Origin: Paraescarpia echinospica
Lineage: Eukaryota; Annelida; Polychaeta; Sabellida; Siboglinidae
DNA length: 64,000 nt
NCBI GenBank assembly: GCA_020002185.1
Contig: CM034541.1
Span: 48,614,976-48,678,975 of the forward strand
Direction: 5' to 3'
Below the pieces are notes generated by a model. That model ran no database searches and was not told the DNA's origin. It worked only from the letters and a program-made list of their open reading frames with translations. Positions within the stretch are counted from its first letter, which is position 1. Every line of letters starts with the position of its first letter. This document shows, piece after piece, positions 43,996 through 55,039 of the stretch. The position numbers were made by a program, and so were the translations under genes.

Positions 43996-46050
43996 CTGCA
44001 CACATAGACATAAGAATGTTGTAGTTTGACGAGTGACAGCTACATAAAGATGTCTTGCAGTAACTTACAGAACTACCAATAACCAAACTTTATAGTGTAT
44101 TGTGGCAGCTACATAAATATGTCTTGCAGTAACTTACAGAACTACCAATAACCAAACATTATAGTATATTGTGGCAGCTACATAAAGATGTATCGCAGTA
44201 ACTTACAGAACTACCAATAACCAAACATTATAGTATATTGTGGCAGCTACATAAAGATGTATCGCAGTAACTTACAGAACTACCAATAACCAAACATTAT
44301 AGTATATTGTGGCAGCTACATAAAGATGTTTCGCAGTAACTTACAGAACTACCAATAACCAAACATTATAGTATATTGTGGCTACAGAAACACACTTTTC
44401 GTTATTGATGAAACTAAAAAAAAGGACAACTACGTAATTACAGTGTAGAATGTTGACTCGTTTGGAGTTGTGCAATCTTGAACTACTCCTGTATTTCTGG
44501 TTACTTAACTATCAGATATAAGTAAATCAGATTTTGGTAATTATAAAAGAAAACAATTGGTCTAAATAACCTGACAAATTTCCCCGGATTTGTATATATA
44601 TATTGATTGTATTCCCAGCGATCAAATGGATTATTGTTATCTGATCATTAGTAATATTATGAACCGTGAACGGTGGCTTGTTGACTTGTTGAAGAAGTAT
44701 ATGTGTGTGTGTTTTGTAACTGTCCGGCGTAAAATTACTAATGATCTATATATTTTCTTATGAAGTCTAGTAGTCAACAGAAAATAGCAATAATTATAAT
44801 TTCTCGCCGTGCACCGCCTGGGTAACTCAGCCAGTATACAACTAAAATATGGGTTATGCAACGAGGTAAACATGCATCCACGTCTATTCCGCGCAGTATG
44901 GTTGATGTGGCTATAGCGATGGCAATCTAAACAGCTAGGAGGTTTGCTCAACAACGCCGGAGTCACGACAGCGAGGTCTCTTGCGTTGTCGTGCTACAAG
45001 GGACGGTCACATCGATTCCTCGTTAGATCGTCGAGTGATTCCACACACTAGAGTCTCCGTTGCTAGCGTCCAGTGCGCAATTATCTGCGATTTGAATTCG
45101 CTTACTGGTACAAATCAAATGGGAGTTAATTAGCCAATCTGGACAATCGACATCGCCTAATCGAATGTCAATGAAGTCATTTTGATGAGAAAAGGAAATA
45201 GTCGCTGCCCGGCTGTTATGTCGTTTCGAGGAGTTCAGCCGGACAACCGGTGCGCCATACGTAAAGGCAATAATCAAGATTTGATCTAGTCACGCTAAAT
45301 TCGACATTCTATTCACGCATTGAATCACTTTGAGTGACGCAGTTTGCGACAGTGACACCGATTAGCTACAATAGGTTACTGACAATATTCGGGCACTCGA
45401 GCGGACAATTAGCTGTCGTTGTCGTTGATTGAATTATTCCCTTAAATAGATTGACGAACGATTATATCTGTGCAATATTTGACGAAATTGGCGCAGTGCA
45501 TAACGTCTCATTTATTTATACCTATTCAACAGCGAACCGGGTGTGCAAAGAAACACGGTAAACGCTGCGAAGTATAGCATGATGTTATACTGATCTATTT
45601 ACAGTAAAGAACGCTGCTGCATATTACGTACAATCTTAGTTTTGGCTTCACAATTACGTAGCGTTTTGACGGCAATACCATAACAACCATAATGTGAGCT
45701 GGTATGAAATGTTTAAGAGCATGTGACCTTCGCTGTTGTGATATCCTTTTATTTCTATATATTTTCCGTTTAGTTTGACATGTAATTATGGTGTATTTCA
45801 TAAGGTTTTGTATATATATAAGTTTTCTAATATATTTGTTAAAGAGGTACACATTTAAAGTTTACTTGTTATTTTTACTGATTTGTTCTATTGCCAAAAT
45901 GTCATTTTACCGAAATGTTATGTTAACCAAATAATATACATGTATTACCAAAAGGGATATTATTCAACTGCCCATGCTTGCTAAAGTGTCCTTTTCCGAA
46001 ATGTCGTGGATTCGATGCAAATAATAATAATAATTATATATATATATATA

Positions 46051-46085
<35 letters not shown>

Positions 46086-47547
46086 ACATAATGTCCACTT
46101 CGACTTTAATGTTCGCCTTCACGATTTGGCATTGCTATTGTTCAAATGTCCCACTCATTTCATGCATAGTTCTAAAAGGAAGTGTAAAACGAGTTTCACT
46201 GGTTAACTGGTTAAACAGTTAGTTGAGGTTTTAGTACACATATCAAAACAATATTTTATATACTTTTGATCTTAAAATAATATCTAAGTTAATAAAGTTA
46301 CAGGTAATATTCTCACCTTTGTTGTTATAGAAAAATACGCAGATCCATTACTGAAATTATATTTGATGTGTATTGCGTATTTGACATAAAGCGATTTCCC
46401 TTTGTGTGCTGTAAAACTGAAATGTTTAAATTAAATATTTAAATGCATCGCTAAGTCGTGTATGTTCGATACTTGTTGTACATGACTATTGCTATTTTTA
46501 ACCCATCGATATGTAATAAATACTAATCTGTTCAGTGAAACAATGAGCTATATGCAATCGTTCAGTTAAAATACTAGTGTTTTATTCCCTGTAATAGTTG
46601 GCTATTATTTAATTTAAAAAAATTAACACACCTGATTATGATTCGTTGTGTTATAAAAATATACAACGAGTCCATTATTTACGATTTTCAGTATCAAATT
46701 AATGTATGTTTAAATAAGTTTATATGTGTAATAATATATATCATTCGAACATATCTGCGTGCTTCTGTTTTGTTCGTAGCTTTCCACGATGCGCTTGAAA
46801 CGCTGGGAACGTGTCAAATATGGCACCTGTGAAATATTGGCGTAGAATCTCGCAAATCTCATCTAAGTTCCTCGTGCAATTGCATTTTAGTTGGCTCGCA
46901 GCGTCTTAGCAGCTGGTTCAGCTGTTGTGACTCGGGTACCAAATAACTCTGAAGTGCAGCGTGAAGGGATAAACTCCCAAACACAGACGTACAAGGGGGC
47001 TCCCCTTGTAGACTCTCAGCGAGTGTACCACTCGCAAACACGTACTCTTGATAAGCTGATTAAACTGCCAACGAGATAATTAAGGTCTTTGGTGCAAAGT
47101 TATTGTTTTCGTTAGCTTCGACAACATACTACACACTGCGCTAACACGGCTGAGCTAACTGCAATTAGCGTCGTCGCTCGTTCACAGTTAATACAACTCT
47201 CTCTCGCGCGTCGAACGTATGGGGCAATTAGCGGGATCTTAACCCCCCTCGTGTACACCCGCACACCGCCATTTATGCAAATGTGGGCCACCCAAGTCAC
47301 GCTCATGCATGCGTGACGTTCATTTAGTTTGTCTAACGCGGCAAGTTGCAACTGCCAGAACTTCATACCAATTGATGTAATTATGCAATAATATTGGTAA
47401 GTTAGCAATATGTTCGTGTTTATTTAGAGTAAACAAAACAAGATCAACGTTTCAACAAACAGGAGCAACGATTCGTTTGATTAAGTTTACTACTGAAGTG
47501 CATGTACATGTTTATACAGTGTTTGCAATATATTATAATACAAACAC

Positions 47548-47607
<60 letters not shown>

Positions 47608-49739
47608 AAAGATATAGTTCTTCTCAGCATTTATATATTATATATACATGATGAGAACTATATCTTTATTCATATAAAAAAATCAATAAAATAAAGTGTA
47701 ACATTAACGTCTCAATTACCTCTGCTACGTATAGTAAATGGCTATGTATCGTTGTTTACAATATCAGGTTAAGGTAAATAATAAATAAAATAAAAAGCAC
47801 ATATATATATATATATTATGTTTTTCTTTAACATTTATTTTTTTATTTACCATATCCTCCTCTATATTTATATATAATAAAATTATATACACCTGACAGA
47901 CGAATAATAATAATAATTATAATTATTATAATAAGGACGCTGTGTTTCCTATTTCAGGTTCTCATCTAAGGAAGCCTCTTTACAAAGACTGTGCAGGGAA
48001 GAGCGAGAACATGCGTGTTTTTCAAAATTCAATATTTACGTGTTACTTACATTTTACAAGAAACTACATTGTGTCCCGTCACATCAGTGGCAGCATACAC
48101 TGCACTCTCACCTGCACTCTCGCCTCACTCAGGTCGAGTCTGACTGCCAGTTCCTCTCGGGTGAACACGTCCGGGTATTGCGTCTTGTCGAATGCTCTCT
48201 CCAGCTTGTGCAGTTGATACGTCGTGAAGGTCGTACGACTTCGTCGGACCTTGCGTCGTTTGTCGGCGCAGTCGACCGAACTGTCGGCATCGTCCTCCTC
48301 CATCTCATCCCCGCCTCCATCCGCGCCGGGCCCCGGCGCCGCGAGCAGGGCCTCCGAAGACGGGTTGGTGGTGAGAGCAGACACCGGCGTAGTGTTTTGG
48401 TCCCAATGCACATTGACGTCTGAAATATATGTACGTGTACGACGTATAACAAGCACGGGTTCAAATGCGAGCCAGGGTGTTTAATGAAAGTATAAGTTTG
48501 ATTCAAATGCATATTGTCAAGATGTACATACACAGATGCATTTGGATAATTTTCAAACGTTTTTGTGAGGCAAAAGGCAATTGAAGCACAAGCAATGTCA
48601 TAGCAATTTGATTAGTTGCATCAATACAATATTATTTTGAATTACTAAATAAATATTACATTTAAATGCAAGTATAAATTTGATTCAAATGCATTTTGCT
48701 CAAGATGTATATTTACAGGTGCATTTATATATGCATTTGGATAATTTTCAAATGTTTTTATGAGGCAAAAGGCAATAAAGCACAAACGAGATTACATCGA
48801 CTTCAATAGTTACATAAATATAATGTAATGTAGAATTACTAAATAAATAAATATTACCAACGTGAGATACAAATCGCATTGCGGAAATGATGGCATTACT
48901 GGATACAAATGAATAGAACAAAAGAATGGAATAGTTTTATTTCGGTTATAAACCATATTGGACAATTAGATACAAATATAAAATGGCCATGAGGCAAAAT
49001 CAAATGTTCTCGCCCATTTGAAACACATGGCGCCATTAACACAATTTAAACAAATGCATTTAAATGCGGATCCAACAAATGCATTTGCTTTTCAGCGTAA
49101 GCCTGATATACTCATCAAATCGTGAGTGAGTATAAATACGTGCATAAACACACACGTGTTTCTATAACATTTGCTATCAGTATATCAACATCTTAAGGTA
49201 CATTTTGTATAAAAATTGACAATAATTATTTATAATAATTACTTTACCATAACTGCCAATGCGAAATAAACATATTTACATTTGCATCCTGAGTTTAACT
49301 ACAATTTTGAATTGTTTCTTTAAAAGGAAGTGTATGTAAGATATGATGTATATTTACATATTTGACCATACTAGCTACATTGTATGTCACTATAACATTT
49401 AATATGTTATTCGCTAAATTTTGCAGCGAAATAATAAACGTCTGGCACGCGGATATAATGTTTCGTATTTTGCACCGTTTGATCTTAAACTTGTATGTTA
49501 TGTGAACATGTATATAATGTTGAGGAAAGTGACATATAGTGTATGGGAAATGTTAATTCACTAGTAATTAACATTTAGAATACGGATATCTCAGAATCTT
49601 TAATAGCATTTTTCGCACGTATTGATGTTGACTGAAAATTGTGCTACTCTAAAACAATTATGTTCATGGCACATTAAGCCGGAACATAACTTATTCAAGG
49701 ATTCCCTGTTATATTTCCACCATAAGATATGTATTTGGC

Positions 49740-49806
<67 letters not shown>

Positions 49807-50299
49807 GACAAACTAGCATAATATGCGGACAAACATTCTTTACCCTTTCATTAAGGCTACATTGTTTTATATTCACAAAGTGTTGTTTTACCCTGTGCAT
49901 ACACCATTCAGTATTGTATATCACTGTCATATCCCATTTATTATATACATTATGAACACGATATTGGAACTGGTTAACAATTGGTACACAATCATAATCA
50001 ACATTATAATTACATACCAGCAACCATACATCGGTCGGCACTACATGCACACAGACGAAGGCGGCAGTTTTACGAAGTATTTGTACGTATAAACGTTTGA
50101 AATACAAATTTGAACAATCGAATATTACATTAAGTATACGCCTAACATCCGATAAGAACTCCCAAACAGGTGAAACCTTCAACCAAGGCGAAATTGCGAA
50201 AACATAAATAGGTTACATTTCTTCTGATGATTATTAGACTAACACCTTTATGTTTGGCGCCATCGATGGAAAGCCTATGTACACAGGAGGAGAAGTTTG

Positions 50300-50331
<32 letters not shown>

Positions 50332-50707
50332 CTCTAATCAGAGTACATATGTATATTATATATATATATATATATATATAATACACATATGTACTCTGGA
50401 TTAGAGTTATATATATATATATATATGTATAATATATTATACCACATATATATATATATATATACATATAAAACATTCTTTCGTCCGTCGTCGTGATCCT
50501 TTCGTCGCCCTCACCTGCCGTCGGTCGGTCGGTGTCGTCGCTAGGTCCCCCACAGTTGGACGGAGCCAGGCGGTTGTAGTTGGTAGCCTTGTAGCCCAGG
50601 ATGCTCTCGATGCTATAGGAGTTGACGCGCGTTGACTGTACCGCTCGTATATCACCTTTAGACGTCTGCATCTTGTGTGCGTTGGTGGTAATGTAGTATA
50701 TATCCAC
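43477..50707 (-). CDS. hbn: Homeobrain-like paired-class homeobox transcription factor (3 exons)
   Basis: Exons 50,707-50,515, 48,419-48,112 and 43,995-43,477 join in phase (introns of phase 1 and 0, all GT-AG) to 339 codons. Residues 31-38 are the octapeptide YSIESILG, a Groucho-type repression motif. Residues 65-121 are acidic/Gly-rich. Residues 122-181 are the homeodomain, with Q50 and [10 protein letters not shown]. Residues 308-323 are an OAR motif ([16 protein letters not shown]). [19 protein letters not shown] and [13 protein letters not shown] resemble homeobrain more than Arx (which has QKTHYPDV) or Rx. Product: nuclear DNA-binding regulator, in other animals active in anterior neural tissue. 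Arx-like is the main alternative. rx and otp, its usual neighbours, are not seen here. The start may instead be the second conserved ATG (50,671), giving 327 residues. Confidence 0.9.
44038..44382. repeat. 69-bp tandem repeat, five units, in hbn intron 2
   Basis: Units start at 44,038, 44,107, 44,176, 44,245 and 44,314, exactly 69 bases apart and nearly identical (AGCTACATAAAGATGT start). The array lies 43 bases from the exon 3 acceptor. Each unit contains ACTTAC, which on the gene's strand is GTAAGT, a strong donor-like word. Confidence 0.97.
47606..47671. repeat. Small hairpin in hbn intron 2
   Basis: AATAAAGATATAGTTCTTCTCA is mirrored by TGATGAGAACTATATCTTTATT around a TATATAA loop, next to a (AT)n run. 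It is MITE-like in form. Confidence 0.75.
48112..48419 (-). CDS. hbn: hbn exon 2: acidic linker and homeodomain helices 1-2
   Basis: The acceptor TACATATATTTCAG precedes 48,419. Two bases complete the Asp codon begun in exon 1, then come 102 codons. The exon holds an Ala/Gly/Asp-rich stretch, [10 protein letters not shown], and homeodomain residues 1-46 (48,249-48,112), ending SEARVQ before GTGAGA. The acceptor is AT-rich and overlaps the word ATATATTT. Confidence 0.92.
48486..48850. repeat. Tandem duplication of ~180 bp in hbn intron 1
   Basis: Both copies contain GTATAA(G/A)TTTGATTCAAAT, GATGTA(C/T)AT, GCATTTGGATAATTTTCAAA, GAGGCAAAAGGCAAT and AATTACTAAATAAATA. The second copy has a few extra bases (ATATATGCATT). 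Confidence 0.85.
49739..49806 (+). repeat. (CAGA)n microsatellite
   Basis: About 17 tetramers, in hbn intron 1. Confidence 0.95.
50288..50462. repeat. AT-rich hairpin next to hbn exon 1 donor
   Basis: TATAACTCTAATCAGAGTAC and ATATGTATAT (50,328-50,360) are mirrored by ATACACATATGTACTCTGGA and TTAGAGTTATA (50,381-50,412) around (AT)n. The hairpin starts about 100 bases into intron 1 from the donor. Confidence 0.85.
50515..50707 (-). CDS. hbn: hbn exon 1: start codon and octapeptide
   Basis: 64 codons plus one base. It begins [14 protein letters not shown]. Both ATG codons (50,707 and 50,671) are also conserved in the duplicate at 32.4 kb. YSIESILG lies at 50,617-50,594. It ends DRPTA plus G, then GTGAGG. 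The open frame beyond the donor (YIYIYI) is intron read-through. Confidence 0.88.
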
Positions 50708-50892
50708 AACTGTCTTCCTTTACGCAGTTAACATTGTCAGTGTATCTGTCGTCTGCTCTCTTCAGCGGTCTCCCTGCCGCCGCTGTGACAGTCCTCTCGT
50801 TACTACACCGGCGACAGCGTGCATAGCAAACTACTCCAGTTCAGCAGTTAAGCCGATCCCTCAACGGAACAAGCTGATAGGTTCAGCGCCTG

Positions 50893-50900
50893 TTTAAATA
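50893..50900 (-). promoter_or_regulatory. TATA-like box of hbn
   Basis: TATTTAAA in the context GGCTATTTAAACAGGCGC, 186 bases upstream of the first ATG. The same box and surroundings are conserved in the duplicate (32,654-32,661). The start site would lie around 50,865, by the usual ~30-base spacing. Confidence 0.55.
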
Positions 50901-50970
50901 GCCAACTAATGTCATTAGAGGATCATTTGTGGCCGTCAGAATCAGCCGATGTTTGTTTGTTAAGTTATAA

Positions 50971-52227
50971 CGACCGTGGCGTAGTAATTACGTTTCTTCG
51001 CTGATTGGTCAAGAGTGTGCTTTGTGTGGCGTCGTTTCTACCGGCGCATTCTTCTTCGCCACTTCCACCGCCACCACCATCGCAGCCGCCACCGCCACCT
51101 CATCAACGTCACATGGCGAACGTGCCTATTGATGGGGCGGAGCCATTTGTAGCAAATCCCCTTCAGCTGCCCGAAATTACAAAATGACGCTTACGCGAAT
51201 TGACAAAGTATCGTGCTCACCTGATAAAGGATATTCGACATTACAGACGCGCCATGATTAGAGCAGAGCTTCCTTTAGAAAGCCCGCTGCACGCGCACAC
51301 TGAAGTGACGTCACGGTCGGTGCGCCTTTTCACGCGTTGTCATTTATCCGCATTTAAATAACTACGCCAATTTTCCGCGCGCAGCAATAAAAACACGCTA
51401 GCATGCCATCGCGCTGGTTAAGTACGGAAATCCTTTATGCGAAGCTAACCAGGTGCGATAATGTTAATACTACAAAATTAGCAAATGTCTAGTCACTAAT
51501 AAGGCACTGACAAAGGGTTGCCACGACTGGCTGTCCCTCCCCGTTGAGAAAGGCTTCACGGTGGTACTGTTCGTTCACCTGTCCATCATCACTTCTTTGC
51601 AACAACTGACGTCTCAATAAAGCCAATTTATACAAACACAACATTATTGGATTTGCGTCTATCTATCCCTGACAGATTTCGCTGACGACGATGGTGGCGA
51701 TCGATAACCGACGATAATGGCGGAAGAGGAAGTCGCCGATGATAATGTTCGTCACGCGGTAGTCAGCGGGGAGCTGTTCTAATTTAGCAGTAATAATTGC
51801 GTGTTGATAGACACACGGTCATCATTGATGTCACCTGCACGAAAATTCATTAAGTGGGTATTAGTTTCGGATAGACTGGCGTCTAAAGACACCCCGTCGT
51901 CCGCATTCAGGCGTCGACAGCTGGTTTTGTGTGTCGCTGCTCCCTCTTACAAACCCCGCGCCGAGCTGTGACATTGCCACAGTTCGGGAGATGCTGCGAG
52001 TTGAAGCGCGCCGAGCTTCGTAGAGGCCGACCAAGTTATATACACAGCGAGTTCCTACAATGAAGGTTCAGAGAGTTTGGTAGTGTTGTTAACTACGTTC
52101 AAAATACTCGGGGTTGTTTTCAACTCAACGTGTATGATAAATGTTCAAAATATTGTAGTTATGTTCAGTTCAAAATTTGACAAATAATACTACTTTCACG
52201 AGGAATATTTACTTGTTATTTTGCTTC
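50971..52227. other. hbn upstream region, no supported gene
   Basis: A palindromic CRE-like TGACGTCA lies at 51,306-51,313. A plus-strand frame at 51,005-51,187 (Pro-rich, then MANVPIDGAEPFVANPLQ) stops at TGA and could continue as RELTKYRAHLIKDIRHYRRAM in the next frame. I do not recognise it. The region 51,190-52,080 is repeat-poor and GC-richer, so a candidate for regulatory DNA. Confidence 0.35.
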
Positions 52228-52405
52228 GAGCAATATATTATAATATTAATAGTATTAATGCTATTAATATTATTAATACTATTAATGAATTAATTATATT
52301 GACTCTATCACTAATATTAATAATATTAATACTATTAATAATATATACTTATGTTAATAATATTAATAACCTCAATAATAGTAATAATATTATATATATA
52401 CATAT
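52228..52405 (+). repeat. ATTAATA-type low-complexity tract
   Basis: TATTAATACTATTAATGCTA-like words repeated for about 175 bases, then (TA)n. Confidence 0.85.
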
Positions 52406-53164
52406 ACATATTAATAAGTGATATACTGTCCTATACTGTTTTCAGAGGGTGTAGCTGTTTTGAACGTCCAACACCGGGAACACAACCGGAGAAAAGCCCG
52501 CCACATCGCCAACTACCAGATGGAGACTTCTGTCTGCAACACACTCTGAGAAGAGTGTATTTCTAAACGCTCACAACTGGGAGGCCTCTAAGTTTGTGTC
52601 CCTATAGTCACAATACGGAGCAAAGCGAAATTACTTATTTATATGACAATTACTTACATCAATAGGTGCGTGCCAGAAAGACATATCCATCCGTCCGCAA
52701 TACGAAGTACTGTGCTGAAGACATTCTGATATATGTCGTGCAATAAATGGAGATCCATAGGATGTTTACGTATTCATAAAATACAGTATACATATATAAT
52801 ATATAAATAGCCGACCGAAATTGTATAGTAACAAATTCGGAGTGGAACATGACACGTTTCGTATATTAATTATTAAACGAACTGCGATTATCCCCGGCTA
52901 ATGCTAACTTACCCGGATGTACGAAACAAATCGATATATACACATATCATTGTTGGTCGGCAACAGGGATATATTTAAGTTAGTCGAATGTGTTTCAAAA
53001 ATAAGCTATTGCACTTGGTTCACGAGGTTACGACTTAGAAATTGACATTCTGAAATGTTGGAATTCCTCCAAATTATACATGATGACGTTTGTATATCAA
53101 TATCTTGTATATATACGCATGGCAGTGGCTGTATTCAGACAGTACGTAAGCAGAGGTTACTGAA
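52406..53164. other. No gene seen
   Basis: Short frames only (52,351-52,566 plus, 52,659-52,850 minus), none recognisable. Confidence 0.45.
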
Positions 53165-53640
53165 ATGATCCTTATTAACAAGGTTTAACACGATTTAACA
53201 AGATTACCTCCCAGACCGTATAAACCACCCTCTTCAGAAAGCTGTCAATTTTATTTTTGAACATATTCACACTGCTAGCATTAACACAGTCATCAGATAA
53301 TTTGTTCCAGTCATTTATTGTCCTCTGAGAGAAATAGTATTTTCTCACATCCAACTTACACCGTTCCTTGACCAACGCTGCATTGCGCCCTCGGGTTCTA
53401 CTGCCTTCTTTAAACCTGAAGAATACATATCTTCATAACCATTCAATATAGTAATATTACTAATCACACTGCCTATTTCTTTGCAATTTTATGGTAATCC
53501 CAAAATAATTAATTTGGTATAAGATATGCCATCAAAGATCGATAGGTACAGAAGTATACTCCAGTATTGAACGATCACTCCAGGTCCTTCTGTGCAGCCA
53601 ATACCTTCTCTAGAGACGGTACGTTGCAGGGACGTGTACA
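53165..53640 (-). mobile_element. CR1-like 3' end plus flank, copy 1
   Basis: The minus strand reads KYYFSQRTINDWNKLSDDCV, ASSVNMFKNKIDSFL, then TACGGTCTGGGAGGTAATCT and the terminal TTGTTAAATCGTGTTAAACC. The upstream part continues into DNA absent from the 11-15 kb LINE but shared with 54,483-54,950. The fragment is coding-like but 5'-truncated. Confidence 0.8.
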
Positions 53641-53924
53641 TTATGACAACAGTGAGCGGTCTGACAGATATCGGGTCACTAGTATTGTAAAAGCACGTTC
53701 TATGTTGTGTGGTCGTTGGTCGCGTTTTGCAGGTGTTCACTCATGCAGGTGTAATTAGCTTTGTTAGACGCAGTCTGTGCTTGGGATTTTGGTCACAATT
53801 CAACGGTACACCAGTCAGAGGCATCAGTCCATTATTTAGCTAGCGTATGTATTAAATGTAAACGTTTTCCTCTTAGGCGACTTTCAACTCGGGCGCCAAA
53901 CTTTCAGGGATTAATCTACAACCT

Positions 53925-54450
53925 CACGAGTATAACGTAACACATCTATTTTTTAAATTCCCAATAGTTCACTATTTATTGTAAATCTCATTTGGTTACA
54001 ACGTAGCACGTAACCAGATACGAGCGCGCTGATCCTCGCTAAAATATACGTCATAAGCCCGTGGGAATACAGCGGAAATCTCAGTTGTCTGTGTTTGTCT
54101 GCATACTAGAACGGTTTCTTCTATCTACCGGTTTCTGTTGCCTTTAGATGTTTTGCTGAATATCACATTAGATACGTTATTAATCAGATGTAGCAAATGG
54201 AAACCGCCACGACTTTGCAGAAAACAGGTGGTAGGATTCGTGTACCGCGAACTGTTTTCCTGTTTTTCTAAATTTGGAAGAATTTAACTAAAAACAAATT
54301 TGCAAAATTTTCTAATGAGTTGTATGGACACCAATTAATTAAATGCATGGCACTGATTTAGAATATCGATTCCATGACCAAAAAGTGTCCAAAGATTTTT
54401 CTGAAAGCAGCATATTCGATTTACGTTCGGGAGAAACTGGCCAGACCAGT
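53925..54450. repeat. Dispersed block B, copy 1
   Basis: Homologous in direct orientation to 56,256-56,935: CACGAGTATAACGTAACA, CAGATGTAGCAAATG, GAAAACAGGTGGTAGGATT, AATTTGGAAGAATTTAACTA, CCAATTAATTAAAT and CATATTCGATTTACGTTCGG. No coding signal. Confidence 0.85.
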
Positions 54451-54482
54451 ATAGTTACAGTATAATGCGTAAACATATGTTA

Positions 54483-54950
54483 CTTAATTGGTCCTTACTA
54501 ACAAGATTTGACAAGATTGAACACGATTGCTCTCCAAGAGCGTACAATACGCCCTCCCCATGCAGATAGCAGTCAACTTCATTTTTGAACATATTTACAC
54601 TGCTAGCATTAACACAATTTTAAGATAGTTTTTCCAGTCATTTATTGTCCTCTGAGAAAATGAGCATTTTCTCACATTCAACTTACACCTTGAACAATGC
54701 TGCATTGCGCCCTCTGGTTCTACTGCCTTCTTTAAACTTGAAGATTATATTTCTTCATAACCATTCAGTATAATGATATTAGTAAACACACAGCCTATTT
54801 CTTTGCAATTTTATGGGAATTCCATTATAATTAATTTGGTATTCGATATACCGTCAAAGATCGATAAGTACAGAAGTATACACCTGTATTTGTGTTGGAC
54901 GACAACCTTTCTGTACAGCCAATACGGTCTCTAAAGACAGGTGATCTCCC
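54483..54950 (-). mobile_element. CR1-like 3' end plus flank, copy 2
   Basis: It matches 53,165-53,640 through the LINE end (LSDD/ASSVNMFKN region, more decayed) and through the same non-LINE flank (AAAGATCGATAAGTACAGAA). Sharing the flank shows segmental duplication, not a second insertion. Confidence 0.8.
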
Positions 54951-55039
54951 ATATAGCAGGTAGCATGTATACAATGCTGATACTGAGACAGGTTCTCCAT
55001 CTGGCAGACAATGTAGTATAGGCGACCACACACCAAAAT

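Larger units (their letters stand above)
43996..48111 (-). other. hbn intron 2 (4.1 kb)
   Basis: Donor GTGAGAGTGC at 48,111, acceptor at 43,996. It contains the 69-bp tandem repeat next to the acceptor, (AT)n runs at 46,035-46,082 and 47,555-47,602, and a small hairpin element at 47,606-47,671. Two stretches (about 45,000-45,470 and 46,830-47,330) are free of repeats, richer in GC and contain TTAATTA-type words. They are the best places to look for enhancers, by inference only. Confidence 0.6.
48420..50514 (-). other. hbn intron 1 (2.1 kb)
   Basis: It contains a ~180-bp tandem duplication (48,486-48,850), a (CAGA)n tract, and an AT-rich hairpin close to the donor. No further exon is supported. 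The donor is GCAG then GTGAGG. Confidence 0.6.

Noticed and set aside
50300..50514. C-terminal extension of hbn exon 1 (YIYIYI tail)
   Set aside because: It lies past a consensus donor whose phase fits exon 2 exactly, and it consists of (AT)n translation.
43477..50707. Naming the homeobox gene arx or rx
   Set aside because: The homeodomain has [12 protein letters not shown] and [12 protein letters not shown]. Arx has QKTHYPDV and Rx has KSHYPDV with other differences. Homeobrain fits best, though only from memory.
51005..51187. Pro-rich open frame divergent from hbn as a gene
   Set aside because: Short, no recognisable domain, stops within 61 codons. The possible next-frame continuation needs an unsupported shift or intron.
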